Shown here piece after piece: positions 1 to 10,622 of a stretch of 64,000 bases of DNA. Under the pieces are notes generated by a model, which did not search any database, had not been told where the DNA came from, and was given only the letters and a program-made list of their open reading frames with translations. Each line of letters opens with the position of its first letter. Positions within the stretch are counted from its first letter, which is position 1. The stretch comes from Mycocentrospora acerina (taxonomy: Eukaryota > Ascomycota > Dothideomycetes > Pleosporales). The stretch is taken from assembly GCA_022701365.1 (NCBI GenBank), contig JAKUHH010000236.1:1-64000 (forward strand). The letters run 5' to 3'. The position numbers and the translations under genes were made by a program.

Positions 1-1450
1 GTGTAACAGCCTTTCTAACTTCCTCCAATTAGTCTTAATAGGAGGTGAGCCTTCTAGTAACTCCTGCTCATCCTAAGTAAATCTTTTAAGTATCTTAGCT
101 GGTTTAAACGGTGAGATGCCTGTTGTCTTAAAAGACTTCAGTATTGTCTCTTTTTAAAAGGAGCGTTGCCAGGCTCTCCAGAACAGAGGCAAGAAGTCAC
201 CTTTTTTGACTGGGAGGAGCTCCTGGCTATTGTGAAGGTAAGTTGAGAGCTCCTTTGAATACGCCGTTGAGAGAGGCTTAAACATAGCCACATCGAGTGG
301 CTGGAGCGTGTGGGTTGAGTGAGGAGGAAGGATAGCAACAAGGATTCTATTCTTATCACAGTAATCCAAGAAATCCATAGAAACGTGAGATCCATGGCTA
401 TTAAGGATGAGTAGCCTTTGAGATCTCCTTGCCTTTGCCTTAGTGTGGCAATCGAACACCTGCTCAAGCCAGGCAAGGCCTATATTGTTATTGGTCCATC
501 CTGAGGGNTAAGTGGCTAGAGCGTGTGGGTTAAGTAAGGAGGAAGGATAGCAACAAGGATTCTATTCTTATCACAGTAATCTAAGAAATCCATAGAAACG
601 TGAGATCTATAGCCATCAAGGATAAGTAGCCTTTAAGATCTCCTTGCCTTTGCCTTAGTGTGGCGATTGAACACCTGCTTAAGCCAGGCAAGGCCTATAT
701 CGTTATTAGTCCATCCTGAGGGTGACAAGCTGACAAAAATCTCGTGTTTCCTAGCCTTGATTGCCTCAACCCAGCTTGATCGTATGCCCTTTTTAGCAGC
801 CTTAAATATGAGGCTTGGCGGCAGGCTCAATCCATCTGCACATACACATGCTATAAGGGTTATCTACTCACGTGAGCCATCCTGGATAGCTGCTGTAACC
901 TCCTTTTTCTCCCACATTCTCCTGCTGAACACTCGTTTTGATTGGCTGGTGATACTAAGGAGAAAGCCTTTCTCATCCATATTGTATGTATTGCAGGGCA
1001 TAACATTATACTTATCAATTTTCTCGCCTAACAGGTTGAAATAGAGCTTATATTTAGCCCCTGAATCAGCCTTGTGGCGATTGCCGTCTATACCAGTCGT
1101 CCATTGTGATGTGAGATAGTGTGAATTCCGGTTAATAAAGCGTGTAACCTAGCTCTCACTCACAGTCTCTTGAGCCACACACAAGGCAAAATTTCAAATT
1201 ATCTCTTATGTAGGTAGTAAGCCTTGCTTAGTAAGCCTTTCTATATATTTAATAAGCTCCTGCTCTTATTGTAGGCTGAGCTTTTGACGCGTAGATGCAC
1301 TGGCTGCACGCAACGCTGTAATAGCTTAGTGCCTTTAAGTCAATGTTAAACGCACAACACCATACTTTTTAGCTATTTCTGAATATAAAAAATCTTCTCC
1401 TGACTCTAGCGCTTCAATAGCATTAATTGCAGTCTTGATTAAGTTCATTT
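1..1450 (-). pseudogene. RIP-damaged pogo/Fot1-class DDE transposase, cut by the window edge
   Basis: The minus strand encodes broken pieces of a Tc1/mariner-superfamily transposase of the fungal pogo/Fot1 type. The N-terminal part starts near 1450 with a helix-turn-helix-like stretch (IAKKYGV). It is interrupted by in-frame stops that look like CAA-to-TAA changes, for example near 1340 and 1275. Further pieces read GWTNNDIGLAWLKQVF (about 633-830) and, in 154-459, NSHGSHVSMDF and PPHSTHTLQPLDV, which match the DDE catalytic core of this family. The C-terminus runs off the left edge. Stops, frameshifts and the copy junction at 508 make it non-functional. The damage pattern (CpA to TpA on either strand) is typical of RIP in ascomycetes. 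Confidence 0.85.
296..722. repeat. Two diverged copies of one 212-bp transposon segment meeting at a single N
   Basis: Positions 296-507 and 511-722 align without gaps over 212 bases. I count 15 differences and all are transitions, mostly G-to-A or C-to-T in CpA/TpG context in the second copy. The unknown base at 508 sits between them. Either two separate RIP-mutated copies of the transposon were joined by the assembler, or the segment is a real tandem duplication that later diverged. Confidence 0.9.
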
Positions 1451-1786
1451 TGGTGGATTCACGTCGTGTTGAAGTTTAGGCTAGTTTCTGATGGGTGCGC
1501 ATTGAGTGAATCCGCGCATTGAGTGCACGGACACGGTATGACATCGCGTGTGGAGCACGCCGCCCTTTAAACCACCCCCACAAATAACTCCACCGCTTTA
1601 TGCCGCAAGTGAGCACCCACTTGGAGCAACCTGCGCCCTACATGCGTCCTGCCAGCGTCTCCAGCCCCCCCAATCTTGATCTGGTAAAGGATCAGGCGCC
1701 ACGATACTCTATACGCTAAGTCGCTGCCCGTTTTGGAAGCTTTTGATCGACCTCGCCAAATCCCAGGAAACAAAGTCTCGCGCGTG

Positions 1787-4700
1787 ATGGCGAAAAAGAA
1801 GAAGCCCATGGGAAATCCCGCCCGTGGATTTGCAACAACCTCCATTGCAAGCAAACCCAAGCCAGAAAAATCTACCGCTGATGGTACGAATAAAGAAGAT
1901 CAAATTACACCCTCCAAAGATGCCGCAACCAATGCTGAACCCTCCGCCCAAGCGCCCAGAACCACCGAACCGCCCAAACAGGAAGTCGCTCAAACACCAG
2001 AAGAGTTAGAGGCCCAATTAGAGCGAGACGAGCTTCAACTGCTTGTCGAGAAGCATGCTTCCAAGGTTCGGCGAGAATCTCATCGGCAAGTGGTCAAGTT
2101 CCAAACAGACCGCAGAGTCCTTCGTGGACAATCTCATGCCATGACTGTTCATGATTGGCTGGCAGGAGACATCATGGACAGTATCATCGCTTTGGCCCAA
2201 GCTGAGTCCAATGACTCCAATCGACAAGGCCAACAATCTTTGCAAAAGTCTATGACGGAAGAAGATGCAATGTCCAGGCTGTGGACTCTCGATATCACAC
2301 TGCGTGAACTAGGGTTTTCTAAGGATCACACGCAGCCTGTGCTGAGATGGCTCTGTGCAATCACTGCTAGTGTTGATACGTCGGCAAGCATCTGGGGTCT
2401 ACAAGAAGCACTGGAATGGCTTGCTCTGAACCAGTGTGACGACCACTCGTTTTCGTATGAAGAATCGAAGCCAAAGTCCTCAAATGATGATACCCCCGAA
2501 GTGTCCCACCTTTGTAAGTCATCCCAAGCGTATACAACGCCCACAACATCCCGATATTCGATGAAAAAGCCATTTCATCTCACAGGGCGTGGCTTCGACT
2601 CCAACTGGGGTACTCACTGCTCTTACTCCTTGCTAACTCACTCCAGTGGCTCCCTTACCAGGAGTGCCAGAAAGTCTTCCTGCAAGCCCTAAGAAGAAAA
2701 CTACAACTCCAGCACCCACATCGGCGACCCCCTCGTCTATTGATTCGGACCATAGTGATGTCCAGGTCAGTGATCTTGACAGCGATATAGAACTCGACGA
2801 GCTTGTCCCAACATATCTCAAAGTTAAGGGTAAACTTTATGGAATCGACCCGGAACTTGTCGAAGCAAAGCAACGTAAACAGACTAAGAATAGTAAGGGC
2901 AAGAAAGCGACGCCACGAATAGTGAATCAGTCTCCAGCTGTTCGGAAGCTTCTCTCTCAGTTACAGCTACTCGAGTCCGATGCGTTGTTCGATGAGCGAG
3001 AAGCTGAGGCGTTGTGGCCCGCTATGCGCGGTCAAATCGCCCAGAAGAATGCCGCAGATAGGCAAAGAGGAATCCGTTCTGAGATTGATCAAGTGAGCAC
3101 CGAAGATGCAGTACAGGAAGATGCACCAGCCGTACAAAAGCCGGTCACCTCAACAGACACCGCGGGTCCTCCAGCAGGCGATGATGACGGTGACCTGCTA
3201 GGAGACATGTTCTCTGCTATTCCTGATGAACCAGCGTTAATTAAAACAGCTTCGGAGGACGCAGACTCCAGTATATTGTTGCGCGATTTTGGCAAGCATA
3301 GTGGAATGAGTCCACGGCGGGTGTTGGAAGAGGCAGTACGCTCAAGGTACGCTGCTCACAAAATAGTCAACTTCATCCCAAGTCAATCTAACTCGGCACA
3401 GAGATCCGGGTGCACGATTAACCTATCATATAATCTCACCCACAGTTTACTCGTGCCGGCACTCGTTGACTATAACGTGGTCCAAAGTTCACGAAATCGA
3501 ATACGATGAGGATATCGCGGGGGTGATGTGCTTGATTCAAAAAACATACGCAAGGTTCGATGCAACCACTGTTGCGACAACATCGGTTGACCAAAGCGAG
3601 AGTTATGTGTCCACAGCTGCTCTATTCTCAATTTCTGCGTCTTCACCCAAAGAAGAAAAGGTTTATTTACGGCTGCCTTCCAAATGGAGGGATCTCTACC
3701 GCGACTTTCTGGAACAACGCAAAACTCGCATAGAGGCAGCAGACTGCGAGTCTATTAAGTACTATCGCTCTATCATCCAAGATCAGATTGAGAACGAGGA
3801 ATCAGACGGCGTAGTGCTCACAAGTCGATTTAAGATGCGGCATCAGGCTGCAGCCAGCTTGAGCACACCCAATTCTGGCTACAACACCCCAGCGCGAGAG
3901 CTGGAGGGTCTTCGAGATATATGGATGCAAAAAGCATCAACAGCGTCTTACCAGCACATGCTTGTTGGCCGCGCTAATCTTCCTGTTTACGCATTCCGTG
4001 AGTCCATCTTATCTACGGTGGATCGGAATCAGGTAACCATAATTTGTGGCGAGACTGGATGCGGAAAGAGCACACAAATACCATCTTTCATACTTGAGCA
4101 TGAGCTCTCTCAAGGAAAAGCTTGCAAGGTCTTCTGTACAGAGCCTAGACGTATCTCCGCCATATCTCTGGCACAGCGTGTCAGTGAAGAACTAGGGGAA
4201 GGACCGAAGGAACTCGGTACGGTGCGCTCTTTAGTTGGATATGCTATACGCTTGGAGTCAAAGACATCATCTCAGACTCGTCTCGTATACGCAACTGTTG
4301 GAGTGGTTTTACGCATGTTAGAATCATCGAGAGGTCTGGAGGAAGTCACACACTTGGTCATTGACGAAGTCCATGAGCGAAGGTAAAAAAGTTTATCTAT
4401 CCAGCATGTACCGATACAAACTAACCACATGTAGCATCGACACCGATTTTTTGCTGATTATTCTTCGTTCGCTGATGGAACGCCGCCCTGAACTGAAGGT
4501 TATACTTATGAGTGCTACCGTAGACGCCGCGCGCTTCTCCCGGTATCTCAATGACGCGCCCATCCTGACAGTGCCTGGACGCACCTTCCCAGTCCAGACT
4601 CGATACCTCGAAGACGCGATCGAACTAACACATTATGCTGGCTCCACTGGAGATGCACAGAAAAATGGTAATACCAGTGGCAATGATGATGACGAAATTA

Positions 4701-6436
4701 CGACTGAAAAGTCCGGCATTCCTAGCAAGCTCCCTGGATACAGTCCTACCACACGCAATGTGCTCTCTAGCTATGACGAATACGCTATCGATTATGATCT
4801 TGTTGTCCGCTTGATAGAGACGGTTGCATTCAGTCCTCAGCTGAGTCGATTCAGCAGCGCGGTTTTAGTATTTCTTCCAGGTATTGCTGAGATCCGCCAG
4901 TTGAATGATATGTTAGTCAGCCATCCCTCATTTGATGCCAACTGGCTTGTCTACCCATTGCACTCGACCATCTCAAGCGAAGATCAACAAGCGGCTTTCC
5001 TTCTCCCACCTCCCGGCGTCCGCAAGATTGTGCTTGCTACCAATATCGCGGAAACAGGTGTAACAATTCCTGACATCACATGTGTGGTGGATACTGGCAA
5101 GCATAAGGAAATGCGGTTCGATGAGCGTAGACAGTTGTCTCGATTGACCCAGTCTTTTATCTCGAGGGCCAACGCCAAGCAACGACGTGGACGCGCAGGT
5201 CGTGTTCAGGAAGGATTGTGTTTCCATCTGTTCACTAAGTTCCGTCATGATAACCTCATGACAGACCAACAGACGCCAGAAATGCTTCGACTATCTCTTC
5301 AAGACCTCGTCATGCGTACAAAGATATGCAAACTGGGCGATATCGAGACTACCCTTTCTCAGGCACTGGACCCACCGTCATCTAGGAACATCCGCCGCGC
5401 CATTGATGCGCTCATTGAAGTCGACGCACTTACTCCAGCTGAGGAGCTGACACCACTTGGTTCCCAGATCGCAAAACTGCCATTGGATGCACACCTTGGT
5501 AAACTAGTACTCCTTGCGAGCATGTTTGGTTGTGTTGATGTCGCAATTACAATAGCTGCAGTCTTATCATCTAAATCTCCGTTTTTAACCCCATTTGGAG
5601 CAAAGCAACGAGCTGATATAGCGCGCCTAGCATATAAGAAAGGAGACTCTGATCTTTTGACAACCTACAACGCGTATAAAGCCTGGAGATCAGTGTGTAC
5701 GACGGCAGGACGGTCCGAAATACAATTTTGCCACAAAAACTTTCTCAGTCCGCAGAATCTCGGGAACATCGAGGACTTGAAAGCACAACTACTTTCCTCC
5801 CTTGTTGAAGCTGGATTCATACAGCTGTCGATGGACGAACGTCGTGCTCTGAGTCGATATCGCAGTACAACACGCCATCGCACATTCGTTAGCGTCCCAG
5901 CACAATATGATATGCATTCAGAGAACGATATCCTTGTCAACTCTGTCATTGCGACTGCGTTTTATCCCAAGATTCTGACACGAGAAGGCAAAGGTTGGCG
6001 CAACATATCCAACAATCAGACAGTCAGTTTAGCTCCAACATCCGTTAACAAGGGATCAGCTACTGCCAAATTCCTTTCATACTATCACATCATGCAGTCC
6101 AGCAACAAGTTTTACAATGCCCACTCGACATCTGCAGCGTATCCACTACCCATGGTGCTGATGGTAGCTGCAGATATGGACTTCAAGTTGCATGCCGGCG
6201 TTGTTAGCTTTCCGGGCAGCGTGCTGCGGTTCGCGGTCAGAGACTGGAGAGCCGCTGTCGCTCTGAAAGTCTTGAGGCGACGCGTTAAGGAAATTCTTGG
6301 AAATAACTGGAAAAATCCCGCGCGCCAGATGAGTGAGCGTGAAAAGGAGTGGCTGGGACTGTTTCTCAGGGTGTTTAATCAGAAATTTGAGAAGGAAGAG
6401 AGGATCAGGGAACGAGGTGGAGGAAAGGCGAAGTGA
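1787..6436 (+). CDS. DEAH-box ATP-dependent RNA helicase, DHX29/DHX57/YLR419W-like
   Basis: Four exons: 1787-2513, 2647-3346, 3402-4382 and 4435-6436, giving 1469 residues. The introns are 133, 55 and 52 bp with GT...AG ends and correct phase. The start was placed at the ATG before AKKKKPMGNP rather than 18 codons upstream, because the basic N-terminus is typical of fungal members. The long N-terminal region (about 680 residues) is charged and partly disordered. The helicase core shows Walker A GETGCGKSTQ (about residue 692), motif II DEVHER (about 800, rebuilt across intron 3), motif III SAT (about 829) and motif VI QRRGRAGR (about 1053). It is followed by the HA2 and OB-fold regions usual in DEAH/RHA helicases. 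Members of this family remodel RNA or RNPs, some acting on the 40S ribosome during initiation. Which paralogue this is cannot be fixed from sequence reading alone. Confidence 0.95.
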
Positions 6437-6640
6437 TGTTAGATTTGATGGTGCCTGTTGTGACATTGTTATGAGGACATGATCGGTTCTCATTTAACAG
6501 ATGCAAAATATACAAACGAAACATACTACCGCAGAAGAAACAGCGGCATTGCATCTTCATTTCCACCAAGTTTTCAATAACCACCACTACCATTCTCACA
6601 AAAAAAATTCACGTCCCTTCCTACCGCCCGCGCAAACTCC

Positions 6641-6961
6641 TCACAAACACCCCTCAATCGCCTTCCTCACCTCCCCAATCTTAGCTCCCGTAATTCCCTC
6701 CTGAATATCCCCATCCTTGAACACACTAAACGTCGGCATCCTCGACACTCCCAATTCCTGCGCCACATCCTCACACTCCTCGACATCGTACGTGTAGAAT
6801 TTCACATTGGGATATTCGGTAACAAGCTTCTGGACCTCGGGTGCGACAACGTGGCAGATTTTGCACCATGTAGCTGTGCCCTGGAGGATGGTTACGCCTG
6901 GGTCGGCGATTGCGCGGAGGTAGGCCGCACGAGAATTAATTGTGGGGATTGGAGTTGCCAT
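6641..6961 (-). CDS. Thioredoxin-like protein with CKIC active site
   Basis: Single-exon ORF of 106 residues, the usual size of a cytosolic thioredoxin. It has the thioredoxin fold signature: an active-site tryptophan and cysteines in ATWCKICHVVAP (residues about 30-41), the FYTYDVEE strand, and the cis-proline motif RMPTF near residue 74. The canonical WCGPC is replaced by WCKIC, so the redox potential or partner range probably differs from classical thioredoxin. No signal peptide or membrane segment is seen. It lies tail-to-tail with the DEAH helicase gene, about 200 bp between stop codons. Reductase dependence and substrates are unknown. Confidence 0.88.
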   Translation of the reverse strand: MATPIPTINSRAAYLRAIADPGVTILQGTATWCKICHVVAPEVQKLVTEYPNVKFYTYDVEECEDVAQELGVSRMPTFSVFKDGDIQEGITGAKIGEVRKAIEGCL

Positions 6962-7790
6962 TTTGGGTGGGGTATTTAATTGGCTTGGTGATTTGTTGAG
7001 GGGCAGGTGGAAGGGAGGATTTGGAGTGGAGACGGAGATGGGGGGGTGGGAGGAGGGTGGATGATGTCATTTTTGTAGATGGGGGGAGGGAGGACTAGCT
7101 GGACGTGGTATAGCATAGCCACTTGTGACTTGTTGGTGCTTTACGATGCAATAGATTCGCAGGCATAATCAATCGAGAGCTTGGGTGAATACGGATAAGG
7201 ATGCGGTTTTCTGTTTTCGTGATCGAAAGTGGAGTTTGGCTGGGACCTTGGACCGTGGGGCGGGCTGCAGTAGTTGCGATATCTATTATCACTTCTCAAG
7301 CGTGAGGATTGAGGTGAGCCGGATATATGCGTTGAGATGCAACTAAATTTGAGTTGTACATATCACCGTCGAAACCGCCTCACATATTGATCGCAGGATT
7401 TGTACTGCAAGGGTATGGTTGTGGTTGAGGGAGTGTTATCTAGCCTAGAGCACGAACGGCTGTTGAGAGATTTGTAACATTTTGGGTCACTTGGCAGAGG
7501 ATGATCAAGTTGTTGTGTAAGCCGTACCTCGAGGGTAAACAGAATATAGTATTGTTAGCGCAGCGAACAACTCTTTTGATAGTCGTGTGTAGCGTCCACG
7601 CTTTGAGAATGGCCTGATGAAGTAAGATCAGCGCAAAAGAGTGAATAACATATCTCTTTTCTATGGCATGTAAGCTAACTAATATTTTGGGGCTGACTTT
7701 TTGACTTTTTCAGCAAAGATTATGAGGTTACCTTCTTCTGACTCTTCCTATCGTTGAGAGTTTGGCTACAAACCCTCTCGCTTACCTTTT
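6962..7790. other. Intergenic region
   Basis: 829 bp between the thioredoxin-like gene and the 3' end of the unknown gene. It contains a G-rich tract (about 7000-7095) just upstream of the thioredoxin start, probably part of its promoter. No coding sequence or RNA gene was recognised. Confidence 0.5.
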
Positions 7791-9117
7791 TCACTCTCTA
7801 AATTCTTTGGCGAAAACCTGAAGCTCTGCAACCGACGTACAATGAGCAGAAAGTTGAACAAATGCATGTATTTCCTCTGCCGCGTTCGTGCTCTGGACTG
7901 CTCTTCTCATTTGACCCAAAAACCCATCAGGACTAGCCTTCTCCATCTTCGAAGATAGGCAAGAGAAGTGTATCAAGAAAATGTCGATTTTATCACGAGT
8001 TTCATCATCTATCGATACCAGGTCTACCCAGATAATCTGTTTGCGGCTTGCCTCTCTTACCGGCCACAAAGGTCCTTGATTTAGTTCCTGGCGATCCGAT
8101 TTGAATTGAAATCTCACAGAAGTTGGATTGGAAACTTGCTTACCAAAATGAAGAAGCTTTCACCTTTACTGAACGCTAAATAATTCCCTACCCAGTACTG
8201 AGAAGGAGTGTAGCTACAGTTGGTCTTGGCCAGAATGGCTTGACACATCTCAGAGTCTATTCTAATCTTATGTCAATACAACGTTCCAGATCGCTGGTGT
8301 TCACCCGGATGGGAAAGCTGGCCCCAATATTGAAAAGCGTTCATCTTTCGGAGGTAGTTAATCTGTTGTAGTACCTTGAATGTGATCTATCCAGGATTCT
8401 CAGTGTCGTGGTCGGTAAAAGTACATACATACACGTCACTGACGTTCAGATACTTCAACGCCGATACCATTGAGCCTGATATCTTACATAGGTTGGATAC
8501 ACTGGGTTGGCAGATGTATTTATCATTGAAGAAATCTCCTTCGATGATAGTGTGCGCATCATCAGGCTCATCATCCTCTCTTAAGCCAGGGACACTGGTA
8601 AAGGCTTTGGAGTAAACTTTAGTATTCAGGATGGCGGACTCAGATTCAGTCTCACTGGCAGGATCCGTAGCATGCTCGCAATTGGAGAATTTGCTCAAGA
8701 TGCTGCTATTGGCATCGTCTGTTCCTAGTATGGATTCTGGCGCCTCAACACTAATCATGACAATCATGAGCTGAGTCGCCGTCAGCATAGTCAGTTTGAC
8801 ATGCTGTCCTACGTACTACACTGTTAGTGATCGCCAATGCCTCCATGCTGAGTGTTCTTCAAGGCTGTCACTGGGGATGGCAGCTCATGTGTCAGGTAGC
8901 AGACAGGGTATGTTCACAAGTGCCACACACTTTCCGCTTTCCAGTGTCAGAAGATCGAGAGTGTGCCGCATGTACTCCTTTCTGATTACAAGGAGTTGAA
9001 GAGTGTGCCTGCATCATCGATGATTATGAAGTTGTCAGAGCGGCGGACGCACATGGCTTGAGCCAAGTACATTATGCAGGTGCTCACCTGCAGGCTCTCG
9101 CTCAGCCACGAATCCAT
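7791..9117 (-). CDS. Unknown multi-exon gene; 3' half clear, 5' half possibly interrupted
   Basis: The 3' half splices cleanly on the minus strand as exons 8429-8750, 8305-8362, 8144-8256 and 7791-8087. The introns are 66, 48 and 56 bp with correct phases. The joined C-terminal part contains SQYWVGNYLAFSKGE and LWPVREASRKQIIWVDLVS and ends in AKEFRE. An acidic, serine-rich segment lies in the 8429-8750 exon. Upstream, a reading frame from an ATG at 9117 (MDSWLSESLQ) shows coding-like sequence (DNFIIIDDAG). After a probable 53-bp intron it continues through NIPCLLPDT to a TGA at 8885-8887, beyond which the same frame still looks coding (SLEEHSAWRHWRSL). Either an intron was missed there or a CGA-to-TGA change has truncated the gene. 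Another coding-like frame extends up to 9311, so the true start is uncertain. No family was recognised. Confidence 0.45.
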
Positions 9118-9608
9118 TGCAGACGCGCGGTAGCATGCATACGTCGGCGACTTTCATTGATGTTTCTTGGAATGGCGTATGCTAGGTGTATTCTCTTCAC
9201 TTGTGAACCGTCACACAAAAACAGTGCAAATTGAGACTGGGCATGTCTTACACGTTCATGCTGAAGGACAATGAGACGGATACTTCTACTCTTTCGTTTA
9301 CGTGCGCACATACATGTTGAGACTCGGATCTATTTAAAATCGGGAATATTGCAATTGACAAAACGGCTACGGACACTAATAAATATGGCATAATCATTTG
9401 CGCTTTCGCTACTACTTGACCTTCCTTTCTCGGTTGCCAATGATGAAATATGAAAACGGCATCAATGCAAACTTCACGAATGGGGAGTCATATCACTAAC
9501 CTTTGACATCAAACACCCAATTAAAGACCAGCCTCGCGGCGATAAATCGCCGAAAGGCATTCAACCGCATCAAATCTACCTCTTCTTCTCCAGAACAAAA
9601 TCATCCGA

Positions 9609-10622
9609 TCAGCCCAAAACTCTCGGGCCGTTTGACTTGCCCTTCTTTTGAACACCCCTAGGAATGAAAGCAACAGGGTTGGGAACTACGGGAGCAGTGT
9701 TAGAAGCTTTCGGCTTGTTTGTGTTGGCGTTGTTCTTGTTTTTCCCTTGGTTTCCATGTTTGCCATGCTTGTCCTCTCGTTTCGTGACTGCTTTCACTTC
9801 GGACGTCGCTCGCTTGATGAGGACGGGGTGGCTGCCAATGTATTTGCCCTGCATCTCCTTTGCAGCACGGAAATAGTCGTCTGTGTCGGAAAAGCTTACA
9901 AAGCCGTAGCTCTTGCTTTTGGTCGACCGTTTGTCTCGCACAACGCGGGCTTTGGAAAGAGAGGGATACTTGGAGAAAGCCTTGAGGAGCGATTCATCGG
10001 TGACCTCGCCCGCAAGATTACCAATAAACAGCCGTGGATGTAGAGGGTTCCACTCGAGTAGCGTTTCGTCTTCCCAGTTCTTTCCACCCCCCTCTCGGAC
10101 AACTGTCTTCCGTTTGCCATCAGCTGACACCCCGGCGTTGGCATCAGTAGTTGCAGCTGTCTCGGTACGGGCGCCAACGTTTGCGGTGCTACTCTTCTTT
10201 GCACTTGCATCGTCCCTGTTGTACGCGCTATTCCATGCGGCGATCTGTGCCTCCTCTTCTGGATCATAGGTTCCAGCAAACCCGCGATTCATTGGCGCGG
10301 CGGCTGAGTAAGATGCGGCAGGTGGGGCAGCAGCATAGGCTGGGTACGCATTGTTGTAGTAAGTATTGCTGGCCGGATAAGCGGTAGCTGGGTACGGGGC
10401 GCTCACGGTGGCTTGCGAGTACATGTCTGGCGCGACAACAGACGCCTGTGGAGGAGCATGGGCTACCACGGAGCGCGGCGTGAAACCAGCAAACACAGAA
10501 GCATTCGCAGGGCCTCTCGCGCCAGCAATGTTTGGCCGCGAGGGTGGCGCTGAGTATGTCGTGGGCGGCGGTCGCGCTGGCAGCGAGGGATGTGGGTGCA
10601 AGTTAGAATCCCTGTTGGCCAT
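9609..10622 (-). CDS. RBM42-like RNA-binding protein with one RRM
   Basis: Single-exon ORF of 337 residues. The N-terminal half is rich in P, A and Y (low complexity) and is followed by the DPEEEAQIAAWNSAY segment. One RNA recognition motif covers about residues 190-275, with RNP2 LFIGNL and RNP1 SKSYGFVSF. The C-terminal tail is basic and rich in K, N and G, ending PRVLG. A single central-to-C-terminal RRM after a proline-rich region is the layout of RBM42 and its fungal relatives, which bind mRNA and associate with splicing or stress granules. The start ATG is followed by ANRDSN and preceded by an in-frame stop region. It is divergent from the 6PGDH gene, sharing a 1.25-kb upstream region. 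Confidence 0.9.
   Translation of the reverse strand: MANRDSNLHPHPSLPARPPPTTYSAPPSRPNIAGARGPANASVFAGFTPRSVVAHAPPQASVVAPDMYSQATVSAPYPATAYPASNTYYNNAYPAYAAAPPAASYSAAAPMNRGFAGTYDPEEEAQIAAWNSAYNRDDASAKKSSTANVGARTETAATTDANAGVSADGKRKTVVREGGGKNWEDETLLEWNPLHPRLFIGNLAGEVTDESLLKAFSKYPSLSKARVVRDKRSTKSKSYGFVSFSDTDDYFRAAKEMQGKYIGSHPVLIKRATSEVKAVTKREDKHGKHGNQGKNKNNANTNKPKASNTAPVVPNPVAFIPRGVQKKGKSNGPRVLG

Larger units (their letters stand above)
1..1530 (-). mobile_element. Remnant pogo/Fot1-like DNA transposon
   Basis: This AT-shifted block contains the transposase remains and ends before the ordinary gene space that begins near 1560. Its right end carries two direct copies of a 12-bp word (GCGCATTGAGTG at 1497-1508 and 1514-1525), a plausible subterminal repeat. 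The left end lies outside the window, so terminal inverted repeats and the TA target duplication could not be checked. Confidence 0.7.
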
